Source of the DNA: Byssochlamys sp. IMV 00236
Taxonomy: Eukaryota > Ascomycota > Eurotiomycetes > Eurotiales > Thermoascaceae
Length of the DNA: 64,000 nucleotides
Assembly: GCA_001931875.2 (NCBI GenBank)
Contig: MSJH02000828.1
Span: forward strand, 212,374-276,373
Direction of reading: 5' to 3'
Positions 1 through 9,724 of this stretch are shown piece by piece. The stretch's first letter is position 1. Each line of letters starts with the position of its first letter. A program made the translations under genes and the position numbers. The notes under the pieces are model-generated. The model was not told the origin of the DNA. It did no database searches and was given only the letters and a program-made list of their open reading frames with translations.

Positions 1-7
1 TAATAAG

Positions 8-1038
8 ATGATGTCGTCAGGGCTCTCTCGGAGAGATACCAAGTCCTCAGTCGCGGGACAATCAGCCCAGGACGTCGTTCCTCCGCTCCCTCCTCCGGCC
101 GTTAGTGGTGGAGGATCATTGGGACCGCAAAGCGCAGCTGCGATCTATCAACACATTCATGACATGGCTTCGAAACGGATATCGACCTTGGATTACCTTA
201 GAAAAGCGTTAGTGGAATCCATGCGCTTTTCCCCTACAAATACTGTTTTGAGCAAGAGTCGCTGACGGGACTATTCTAATAAAGTCACGAGGGCCGCGTA
301 TACTGGTTCAACACGGTCCATTTCTCAAAGGCAGATCTCTCGCGCATGTCATACTTCGACCAGCGGAAGCTCACACGTCGCTCAATCAATTATCTTCTCC
401 TGGGATTATCTCTGCCGCCGATTCTTGATATCAACTCTACTCCCTTTGAATATCTCCGTTCCCTGAACGCCTTGCTGCTAGAATTCGAGACCTTTCAGCA
501 GGTACATCCTCCCGATGGAGGCTCGTCATCGACGCTCGCGAGGGCCCGTATTCCTCAGATGTTCAAGAGAGCAGCGGCGCATTCCAGCATCAAGACGAGA
601 AGATCCAGCTCTGCCAATGAGATTGGACTTCCTATGCAATCAGGTGATAATTCTGATGCCAAGTCTATAACGGGAAACTCTTCGGGCGCGGCGTCGTCGG
701 TGATGTCGTTTCCAACTACGGAGTTTTCCGACCTCCTGCCTGGAGAAGAATACTCGTATCTCCTTACGCCGTCTTTGCCCTTTGATCCTGACTTCTTCGA
801 GACCTTTGCAACTCTATGCGATGTGCTGATAGACTGCTACACACGGCTCGTTTCCTTGGTATCCAGTCCTGCGGTCTGCACCGCTGCTCTGGGGGAAATA
901 TTCACGAAAGCGGACGCCAGGTTGCGCAAGGTCATCGTGGCCGGGGTAGTGCGTGAGTTTGAAGATGCGAGCAGGAGCGGTGCGAAGAATGAGATCTCTG
1001 GAGTGGGTCGGGTGGTGCTGGGCGGTCTCTTGGGATGA
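8..1038 (+). CDS. Conserved fungal protein of unknown function
   Basis: Two exons, 8-207 and 285-1038, joined across a 77 nt intron with a GTTAGT donor, a GCTGAC branch-like site and an AAG acceptor; the phase matches and gives about 317 residues. The joined reading runs through RKA-HEGRVYWFNTV, which reads as a conserved block, so I trust the splice. After it come SKADLSRMSYFDQRKL and a hydrophobic LLLGLSLPP stretch, a Ser-rich low-complexity middle (about residues 160-230), and a helical C-terminal half. There is no signal peptide and no catalytic motif that I recognise. No in-frame stop precedes the ATG at 8 within the window, so the true start may lie upstream. It converges on the Ups2-type gene. 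Confidence 0.7.
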
Positions 1039-1671
1039 ATATGTTCAATTGGTTTGGGATAGTTTTTTGGTTTCAGCATCGTTGTTTGATCCAGCAAGGC
1101 GTTTATTCCTTCTCGAATGTGTTTGGGAGACTCGCATAGTCGGTCATGCTTAGCATACTCTAATGAGACACATGATGAATGAGCACGGTGGAGAATCGAA
1201 ATAGGTATAATCTGCTCCAAAGCATAATATATACAGGTGCTTCCGAGAAAATGATAACTCTATACAGCAATAAGAACCATTGCGTACACCGCATCCCATG
1301 TAGTAAAAGAATCGCCAGAAAAAGCTCGCTGCTTGAAGAGACAAAAACTAAAACGTCTATCTAGAAAATGAACCAAAGGAACCCCTATCTACCCATGCTT
1401 TATCGCATCCCAAGTAACGAGTGTAAGACTATCTAAAACAAAACAAAAAAAAACCCCCCCCGCAGACGCCATCTAGAAATCGACTTTTCTCTTCGTCTCA
1501 AAAAGACGGCCAAAATAGACAAATGGTGTAAATCTGAAAACGCCAAAGAACTCACGTTGCGATGCTGATCGTCAGGACGTATGCTAAATATGCAATCGCT
1601 TGGTTAAGAGAATGGGAATGGAAATATGAAGGACGCATCAACGGCAATTCCGTAGAAGGTTTGGCAGTCAT
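1039..1671. other. Convergent intergenic region
   Basis: This is the 3' flank shared by two convergent genes. It holds A-rich and C-run low complexity (about 1438-1460) typical of terminators and UTRs. The small open frames here have no coding character. Confidence 0.6.
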
Positions 1672-2300
1672 CTAGGACTGGATTTTCTGGTTTTCGCGTT
1701 CTCGCTGTTCGCTGAACACTCTGCGGCTCATCTCGAGCACGGCCTCGAATCCCTCACGGCCTCTCTTCGCATTCTGGCCGAATCGCTCGACGCTAGCTTC
1801 TTCGATCTTGTTCTTGATCTTCTGCCATCCACTGCAGAGGGCAGTGATCTTGGCCTCTTGCTGGAAGTCGGTTTTCGAGGCTGGCATGGATGGAGACGGC
1901 CGATAGACGACGGTTTCGCGAACATTCAGGACGTTTGACCAGGTCAGGTTGGTCGAGCACATCGTGACTTTCTTGGTGATTGGATCGACGTAGGAGACTT
2001 CATAGACATAAGAAGTGGCGCTCCCGCCGAAGAGGGAGAGCACCCATTGTGGCACTGACTGATTACAGGTGATCAGACGTTCCGTGCGTAGCTGGACCCA
2101 GAACTGTCAGCCAGACGATCACCTACAGCAGGTTGAAGATGACTTACAATGCCTGTCTGCGGGTCCACGACCCTCGATAGCGTATCGGCCGCAACGACAT
2201 GAGTGGACTTATCGTTCCAGGGACAGTATTTGCGCCAGTTTGCCGTGGAGACCTCGTCCCAGGAGTAATCAAAAGTGCAGTTGGAGGAAAAGACCTTCAT
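1672..2300 (-). CDS. ups2: Ups2-type PRELI/MSF1 mitochondrial lipid transfer protein
   Basis: PRELI/MSF1 family protein of the mitochondrial intermembrane space. In yeast, Ups2 with Mdm35 moves phosphatidylserine to the inner membrane for phosphatidylethanolamine synthesis; Ups1 moves phosphatidic acid. The minus-strand exons are 2300-2148 and 2091-1672 with a 56 nt intron (GTAAGT/CAG), giving 190 residues, the usual family length. The N-terminus MKVFSSNCTFDYSWDEV, the STHVVAADTLSR block and the SVPQWVL block after the splice match the PRELI pattern, and the N-terminus is closer to Ups2/Ups3 than to Ups1. The C-terminal helix contains RFGQNAKRGREGFE. Assignment to Ups2 over Ups1 is inference from the N-terminus. 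Confidence 0.85.
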
Positions 2301-4030
2301 TTTGAGGGTTGGTAGAATGGCAAGAAGAGGAGAAGGGCGAGTGAGTTTGTTCACCGGAGAACCGGCTCTGTGCGCGTGACCCGAAGTACTGGCGGAGAAA
2401 CCAGTTGTAGAGATGGGGAAACGGACGAGTGGAAGAGTGAGAAGAGTGAGAAGAGCGAGAAGAACGCGATGCTCAAGTGCAGACAGAGAAGAGATCAAAA
2501 TGCGTTCAAGAAGCAGCAGAACATGGACGTCGTGAAAGAGGCAACGAAGACGATCTATGGAGAAAGAAGTCGAGGTTCCTTTTGTTCTTCAGTGAAAAGC
2601 GGGAGGCGGGTCTATTTGGATTCTGCGCCAGGCAAAAAAAAAGTCTGGGCGAACGGCGTCCCTGAACCGCCCGACCGCGGAAGCCGGGCCAGGGAACTAC
2701 GCCCTCAGGTAGGCTGCTCGCGGCCTCATTTCCACGGTTCTCTCTCCCATTGTCTTCCTGTTCTTCCTCGAGTATATTCGAGTAGTTGAACACGATAGGT
2801 CTCTGATATCTCTTGCCACTTCCCAGCCTCCACGGTGGTCGTGTGAGCAAAACTGGCCACCGGCTCCGACGCCCATTTGGGAATCTTCCAAGGTTCTCTA
2901 TCCTAGAGTTGTTCTAACCGTTTCTGCGCCCGCAAAACTCTCCATCCTCACAACGATTATTATTATTACTATGATGCCAATGAATTAACTATCCAATAAC
3001 AGGTACAGGTATTTATTATCCCAGTCCACCCTGTCATTTCTGGCAAATCTCGTTGGCGGATCAGCACGCAAAACATCATCCTGGGGAGATAATCTGATTT
3101 CTGACGTTCCGGTCGCAGTAACGGAGAATCAGAGCCTCAATGCACAAAATAAAGTAATTACATACATGCGTGAACGGAATCAAAAAGGACAGTGCTGACT
3201 ATCTAGTATCTACTCATAAGCACACCGTTAACTATCTCACATACACCATCACACTATAGTCTGTACACCGATTCTGCATGTAAGAATTTAATCCAGGCAA
3301 GTTGTCCATCACGTCAAAACTAGAGTGTTCGTAGATCTGCTCCACCTGCAGTGTCGATCAGGATTTGTTTCCTTGACCTTGGGAACCTCGTCTGGTTTTA
3401 TGGTTCTCTACGGACGAGTACAAACAAGCCTTTATGATCTCATCATCTTGGCAGCTTAATGCTTGCCATATGGTACAGGACTCTATAACTACTACCATAC
3501 GTCCTGAGTACGAATTTAGGGGGGCATAAGTAACGGGGTCCTTTTGCGTGATGTATCAACTGAGGATGGAGTTTGCCACGTGAATAGTATGCATGTAATG
3601 ACTCATATTTCTGGATGTAACTATCAGATAGTGATTAATTGATTTTTTTTTTTTTTNNNNNNNNNNNNNNNNNNNNTTCAATAGTGACAGACTTGTCAAG
3701 ACACGATACTCAACCCAGTTCAGTAACTCCCTCTACTAGTAGTAGTAGATATCTCCGCGCCGGACACCGGGGTTAGCGGGCCCTTGGACTAGAGTAACTA
3801 CGGAGTAGAATAAGTCCAGAACGCGTTTCCCGCGCGTCGCAGCTGGAAAGGTCCGTCGCATATTACTCCTTATCGTTTGCTATAACTAACTGCCACCACT
3901 CAAGCTTATTATTCCCTTAATCCCTCACTTTCTATTGCAAATCGCTCCTTGCAAGTGCGCTATTATCTGTCTTTGAAAACTCCAGAAAACACCCTGATCA
4001 CATAAACATTGGTATCGCGCCGCTACCAAC
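2301..4030. other. Long intergenic region with assembly gap
   Basis: This 1.7 kb between the divergent ups2-type and dot5-type genes carries both promoters. It includes a 14-base T run followed by 20 Ns at 3657-3676 and a CACGTG motif at 3577-3582. Small frames at 2370-2850 are purine-rich 5'UTR-like DNA. I see no supportable gene or tRNA. Confidence 0.6.
3657..3676. other. Assembly gap (20 Ns)
   Basis: Twenty consecutive Ns directly follow a T homopolymer (3643-3656). A round gap length next to a homopolymer suggests a scaffold join or a consensus failure, so the true length is unknown. Confidence 0.95.
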
Positions 4031-4985
4031 ATGGTCGAACTCAGGAAGCGCAAAGCACCCGCAGAGCCCGCCCCGACGGAGAAGAAGCCCAAGGTAACAC
4101 AGAAGGCAGCTACCAGAGGGCGACCTCGAGCATCGGCAAAGGGAGCCCAGAAGGACTCGGCCGCTCAATCGTCGAAATCTAGCACTCCCTCAGTGGGAGA
4201 TACCATTCAACTCGATGGGTTTGGAGGAGAAATCGAAACGCACGAGGGTGTCAAGACGACGCTGAAGGCATTGGTTGACGAGAGTGAATCGGGAGTCGTT
4301 CTTTTTACGTACCCCAAGGCTTCGACCCCTGGATGTAAGTATCCCTTCTCGTCCCTCGACCCCGTTTCCAATGCCCCTATTTGCCTGGTAGAAGTCCATG
4401 AGATATGTTTTGAGCTGCGACTGCCCCAAGACGTCATTCGGACTGGAGTTTGTAAACACGGCGAGATCCATTATTATTCTCTCTTCCCTTTGTGTTCGTA
4501 TACTCCTTCTGCAAATGACCAAGTCTGTCATAAAACACTCGTCCCAACGCTATTGTACATTCCGGAAGGAAGAAACGATGAAGTTGAAATTAATAATTAT
4601 CCAAGGCACAAGGCAGGCATGCTTTTTCCGCGATGATTACAGCGACTTGACCTCCACCGGTCTGGCTATCTATGGGCTCTCCAACGATTCACCCAAGGCC
4701 AACACGACCTTCAAGACTAAACAGAACCTTCCATACCCTCTCCTGTGTGACCAACAGGCTAGCCTAATTGGGGCTCTCGGCTTCAAGAAGTCGCCAAAAG
4801 GAACGCTCAGAGGAGTTGTCGTTGTGGATAAGGCCGGAAAGGTCCTGATCTCAGAGGCTGGCGGACCGGAGGCAACTGTTAACGCCGTGAGAGCGCTAGT
4901 GAAGAGCAAACCAGATGAGGGCAAAGACGAATCCAAGGATTCGGAGACAAAAGCAGACGGCTCGTCCGCCCCGGACAAGTCATGA
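4031..4985 (+). CDS. dot5: Dot5/BCP-type nuclear thiol peroxidase (peroxiredoxin)
   Basis: Atypical two-cysteine peroxiredoxin of the BCP/PrxQ class that reduces hydroperoxides with thioredoxin; yeast Dot5 is nuclear. Exons 4031-4334 and 4606-4985 give 227 residues. Residues 1 to about 55 form a Lys/Ala/Pro-rich basic tail (RKRKAP, EKKPK), which fits a nuclear or chromatin location. The thioredoxin-fold core follows, with the active site YPKASTPGC-TRQAC. The peroxidatic cysteine (residue 102) and a second cysteine five residues later (107) fit the BCP CxxxxC pattern. The 271 nt intron interrupts the peroxidatic cysteine codon itself (T|GC). An acidic Lys/Asp/Glu tail ends the protein. The family call is firm; nuclear location is inference. 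Confidence 0.88.
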
Positions 4986-5733
4986 TGTTCAGTAACTCAT
5001 CAGGTACTGTTGCAGCAACGACCCTTATCTAGGTATTCTAGATATAGGGGTTCTTAATCGCATCTCTCTGCGCGCGAGGCATCTATATGTCTGATGTACA
5101 ACATCGAACATTAGCCCACGCCAAGATGAGATCACAGTGGGTTATGGTAGAGTGTTCCAGTATGTACATAATTCATCGCACGGTCTTGAATCCGCAGTGC
5201 TGGGGCATTGTTATTGAAGGGAAGTGTCGCAAGAGTATTCTAGACCTATTGTTGAACATCAATCCCTCAGCATTTACTCGGATCAAGATTCAATGGCAGG
5301 GAGCGAATCACAAAGCATCCAAATGCGAATAGTCATCTGCAAAAACCACAACATACTCCAGATATGCAACCATCCTAGATGAGATCGAATAAATGTAATG
5401 CGACAACCAGAACGAATTTATAGTACTCTCGAATCCACAATCTGTGAATTTTCCATTGTGCCCCCTCTCTTTCGAAGATCTTATTACATCAGAGTGCCCC
5501 GAAGTGACATGCATTTCCTCTCGGAATATAGATCTCCCGATCCCGACAACTGCACCTCAAACCACCTCCGTTCTCGTTCGGATATCAGAGCATCAGTTCG
5601 GTAAGCGTTTGAATTCACGAGGTATGTAGCCCAGCAGTCATCATTGCTGGCTCAAACGGCAGTTTCGTCTTCGTTTCATTCTCTCTGATGACTTCGATAC
5701 ACAGGAAAGTTAGCCTCTTCTAGGCGTGCCAAC
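4986..5733. other. Intergenic region with likely 5'UTR intron
   Basis: This is the 3' flank of dot5 and the promoter and leader of the complex I gene. A candidate leader intron runs from a GTATGT donor at about 5621 to an ACACAG acceptor at about 5705, just upstream of the ATG at 5734. The other small frames look non-coding. Confidence 0.4.
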
Positions 5734-6464
5734 ATGACTCGGGATGCGCTGAAAGTGGGCAAATCGCTGTCAAATGCGATTGCCGTCCACAAGGTGAGTC
5801 TCCTGCGGCTTATCCTGCCTTTTCTTTTCTTTCTTTTCTACTCGATGCCGAATTACTGACAGCTTGTAGAAATATACCGTCCAGTCGACCGGCATCTGGG
5901 AGCGTATTCGCCGCCTTCTAGCCGTCGACCCTACCCGATCTACCGGTGTCCCATTGAACCCTCAGTACCGTTGGCCTACGCCAGGATCTCTCCCCCCGGA
6001 GTCGTACGATGACCCTGTCACTGTTCCTGCCGCTGATATCGCCGACAACCCCTACTGGAAGCGAGACACGCGCAGAAACTACCCGAGACTGAGCGTGGTT
6101 AACCAGGCGGATGTAGTGGGTCTCCTCAGCGTAGGAAGCAAGGCCGCACCAAAGGAGGATGTTCTGCAGATCGGAGAGGCTGGTCAGAAGCAGCTGGTTG
6201 CGGTGAAGCAGGAAGGTGAGGAGCGCGGTCTTGCCGCTCTGTTCGAGAAGGACAAGAAGGGCATTCAGGGTATCCTGGGACCTAACGGATTGCCGCCTCT
6301 GCCTGCCAACTTGAACCCGGAGCCGAGATACAAGCTGGGTGCCGAGCAGGCTTATCCAGAGAAGTACGTATCTGAATCATTGGGACTGAGAGCAAGGATG
6401 AATCGAGAGCTAACTATATTTTCTTTTCTTTTCCCGCAGATATCCTTGCCGTACCTTTGTCTAA
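5734..6464 (+). CDS. Complex I accessory subunit, 21.3 kDa type (NUZM-like)
   Basis: Fungal accessory subunit of mitochondrial NADH:ubiquinone oxidoreductase, related as I recall it to the N. crassa 21.3 kDa / Y. lipolytica NUZM subunit. The exons are 5734-5793, 5870-6363 and 6440-6464, giving 192 residues (about 21 kDa). The short first exon encodes MTRDALKVGK, a basic amphipathic start. Exon 2 carries the conserved GVPLNPQYRWPTPG and DIADNPYWKRDTRRNYP blocks. The third exon is only 25 nt and adds YPCRTFV and a stop; without that splice the frame runs on into low-complexity DNA. Donors are GTGAGT and GTACGT. The subunit identity rests on remembered family sequence, so the exact subunit name is less certain than complex I membership. 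Confidence 0.78.
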
Positions 6465-7014
6465 ATATATTCTCTCTCTCTCTCTCTCTTATTAGGTCGT
6501 TTCTCGAAGAAATCAGTTTATTATGTCATCACATTGGGACCTCTTGCGCGAGCCAATCTGTCATATTAGATTTCCTTTCGAACGGCCTCCCTTGTCATCT
6601 GGACTCGGTGGTATGGTTATGTAGATTCTGTGTTATATCTTGCAAATGAGAATAGTATTCACGGCTATAGTGAGTCCTATCATTCTAACCACTGGTTCTT
6701 GTGCGTGAGGAACATCTTTAGAATATAGGTAGGGGCGGAAATGTGCGACTTTTCTACCTGTGAATATCCAATCGAACGCTGCGCAGTGGACACGACAGTC
6801 TCAATAATTATTACAGTCCCGACATTATATTTGAACTCTTCTCTTACGTCAAAACACAACAGATGAACGACACCGCAAATTCTTTATTAAGAGGAACCTT
6901 GTTCGTCCTGATTTATACAACACGGTTGCTCAATTATGATAAGACATGGATAAGAAATCGTTTCCCTGGTCTCGTCCGAACCGTCATCAAAGGACATATA
7001 CCGCAACAGTTTAT
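6465..7014. other. Convergent intergenic region
   Basis: This is the tail-to-tail flank of the complex I gene and the DUF1761-like gene. It begins with a short TC microsatellite (about 6470-6490) and is otherwise AT-leaning. I see no gene. Confidence 0.6.
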
Positions 7015-7627
7015 TTAGTCAAAAGGGTTGGTACGCGTTCCCCACCAGGTGAGGAACAAACTGAGACCCACGGTCTCGAACACACGGCTGACGGCACCGA
7101 CAGCAATGGTGTCCAGGGGTCTCTTCTCGGTGAAGATCTGGGAGATGAACTGTACGGTTTCAATGTCAGTTAATGGAGCCCAGTGCGTTAATTAAGAAGA
7201 TGGCATAGCTGGATCGTGACATACGCTTGGAGCGGAGCTAGCAAAGAAGATCAGACTGCCCAGGTAGGCGGCACCCTTGTAGCTGAGGGTACCGGTTGCG
7301 TTGATCAGAGCGGCAACACCGTAGGTCTGGACAGCACTGCCGACCAGAGAGCTTCCCCAGGCGGCAACAGCGCTAGCGGTCTCCTTGGACTTCAGGAACT
7401 CCTCCTTGGTGTTTGCAGCCTGAGCACGGTGGTAGGTGTCACCGAAGACGGGGGTAAGGATGCCCAGGGAAGCGGTGTGGGTGAAGACAGCTCCCAGCGC
7501 AATGGCGGAGGGCTTCACAGGAGGGAGGTCTAGATGGAATGATGATCAGTTTCTTGAAGGCATCCATTGGATTGTGGAAGGACTAGGTGATGTCCGAGGG
7601 GAAGTACTTACAGTGCAGGGTAGCCAT
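7015..7627 (-). CDS. DUF1761-like small membrane protein
   Basis: Three minus-strand exons, 7627-7612, 7529-7225 and 7149-7015, give 151 residues with matching phases. The first exon holds only five codons plus one base; its GTAAGT donor and CTAG acceptor are clear. The protein is hydrophobic: an N-terminal segment with SAIALGAVFTHTASLG, then about three more membrane-spanning stretches (AAWGSSLVGSAVQTYGVAAL, YLGSLIFFASSAP, VGLSLFLTWW), linked by a charged NTKEEFLKSKET loop. This four-helix layout fits the DUF1761 family, whose function is unknown to me. The promoter holds cAMP-response-element-like sites. The membrane topology is firm and the family name tentative. Confidence 0.7.
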
Positions 7628-8802
7628 GGTGGGAGGATGTGGAATAGGTTCAAGATCAAGATGAGATGAGATGATCAGATCTGGCAGTAATAATAGAATC
7701 GAAGACGACCAGCAAGGGCGACATGAAGCCTTTTGAACGAGCCGGGATGGAAGTCACATGGTTTGGCTGTTCCCAGGCTGGATCCAGCCGGGCAATGTGA
7801 TGACGTCGTCATGACCGCAAGTGGACATGCGATGATGAGCAATGAGCACGAAAGTCCATCTTGGCAAGCCTGTTTACAGTATGAAAAAAGAGTCCAACTG
7901 GGGCAATAATAATTGGTATACAAGCCCTCGTTGACGTCAAGCCGCGGCTGGACGCAAACAGTCATGGCCGGCGACGCTAGTTACCTAGTTACATAGCATC
8001 AAGCTTCTTGATTGCCAAGAGAAGAAATAAAACAAGCCATCTGCCGTAGTCGGCCATGCCCTAATCATTATTATTGATTTCTCACTGAGACACTCCGTAC
8101 CTGGATTCGTCCTATATTATTTACCATACCCATTAATGGATCCCAGAATGTGAGCGCGATGGCTGCAGCTCCATCAATTGGCGTTCTCCTCTAGACTATC
8201 TAGGTCGCAAGGACTCCGCGCTAACTTGGCAACTTCCCGGTTACGGAGGTAATTACGGGACTACGGAGTAATTAATTGATATTGATTTCATGTTCTTGCC
8301 CTGCTCTACCGCGTCATATCCCTGGGCAACGTCTAGGGTTCCTGAAAGGTTCCCTGCTCCATTGTCTTTTCGCATCATATTTCATGTTTCTTCATAGTAC
8401 ATACAGTATAGATTCGGGAAAGATCAATCGCTCGCCAGGGCTAACTAGCCTGGAGAGCACTAACTAACCATTATTGCCGTTACTGGATACGTACCTAGGT
8501 AGGTATCTAGGTAGGTAAATTAAGTTACAAAACCGTATCGATACTTAGTCATCATCGTTCCCCTCCCCGCACGCACGGTCATAAAAAACGCTTCCGTTTC
8601 GAGATCCAGATCCCCGCTAAAAATATCACAGTAAATGATCCATCTCTTTCCCAAAAGAGGATTCTCCCATTCTTCCCGCTATCCTTGGATTTTGGAGTCG
8701 TTAACGCTTCCCAGCCACCTCCTGCGTATCCTATTCCTGCAGTCCCCTGGATTCCACACGCGCTAGTCTCGCTCCGTGCACGATCGTCCCGCCTGTTCCT
8801 GC
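7628..8802. other. Divergent promoter region
   Basis: This shared upstream region lies between the DUF1761-like gene (minus) and the EFM6-type gene (plus). It holds a perfect TGACGTCA at 7932-7939, a near-perfect copy at 7801-7808, and a short CTAGGTAGGTA direct repeat (8494-8504 and 8507-8517). I see no gene. Confidence 0.5.
7932..7939. promoter_or_regulatory. CRE-type bZIP site TGACGTCA
   Basis: The perfect palindrome TGACGTCA lies about 305 bp upstream of the DUF1761-like start codon, with a seven-of-eight match at 7801-7808. In aspergilli this sequence is the classical target of AtfA/CREB-type stress regulators. That it acts here is inference. Confidence 0.4.
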
Positions 8803-9655
8803 ATGGAGGACCGCGTCCACGATTCGGGAGAATCGGACCAGGATTCTCCCTTCGCTATCAGCGAGTCATTGGTTCCTCCAAGGGAGCAGAAGACCGCGGG
8901 GACGACAAATATCGATTTCGATGGCCTGCTCTCTGAGCCTCTAGTACTCCAGGAAGATCTCAAGGAAGGATGCGGTGGACAACTCTGGCCGGCGGGCATT
9001 GTGCTCTCAAAGTACATGCTCCGTCGGCATCATTCAGACCTGCGTGGTAAGACCATGTCTGTATGCTCCATCCCAACGCTGTTTCATTGCAAATGCGGAT
9101 TCTTCATATGCAGACTTAGTCTTCAATGAAGTTTTGTGCTGACAGAAACCATACAGAGTTGAATTAGGTGCCGGGGGAGGCCTTGTCGGGCTAGCTGTCG
9201 CTCGAGGCTGCTCAGTTGACTCTCCCATCTATATCACCGACCAGAAGCCCATGCTTGCCTTGATGGAAACCAACATCAAACTAAACAACCTGTCGCCGCT
9301 GGTCAAGGCCAGCGTGCTTGACTGGGGAACCCCTCTCCCGGAGGACATCCCTCACCATCCAGCCGTGGTTCTGGCAGCAGACTGTGTCTACTTTGAACCT
9401 GCGTTCCCGCTCTTAGTAGAGACACTACAGAGCCTCATAGGCCCTGAGACCGTCTGCTACTTCTGCTTCAAGCGACGACGAAGAGCGGACCTCAGATTTA
9501 TCAAGCTTGCCAAAAAGGCCTTTGATATTACTGAGGTCACAGACGATCCGGACCGTCAGACTTACGCCAGAGAAAACATCACCATCTGGGTGATCAGATC
9601 AAAATCACCCGCCAAACAGACTGGGGCGAATCGGTCTGCGGCGACTTCAACCTGA
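8803..9655 (+). CDS. efm6: METTL21/EFM6-type protein lysine methyltransferase
   Basis: Seven-beta-strand SAM-dependent methyltransferase of the METTL21 family; yeast EFM6 methylates a lysine of eEF1A. Exons 8803-9046 and 9159-9655 give 246 residues. The SAM-binding motif I reads VELGAGGGLVG straight after the splice; VLDWG and the VVLAADCVYFEP post-motif (DxxY-type) follow. Upstream, GGQLWPAGIVLSKYM matches the family's LWPA entry. The donor is GTAAGA. The only acceptor that keeps phase is the AG at 9157-9158, two bases after a CAG, so the junction should be checked. I chose the ATG at 8803; the frame also extends upstream to a GTG. It converges on MPP10 with only 69 bp between stop codons. 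The exact substrate is inference. Confidence 0.8.
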
Positions 9656-9724
9656 TCCTGTTAGGTTGCTGAGTGGTAGATTATAAGAAGTCGAATCTGC
9701 AATCATTGACTATGTCGAGACTAT

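Noticed and set aside
2370..2891. Overlapping frames upstream of the ups2-type gene
   Set aside because: Purine-rich Lys/Glu/Arg low complexity on both strands at once; more like a leader region than a gene.
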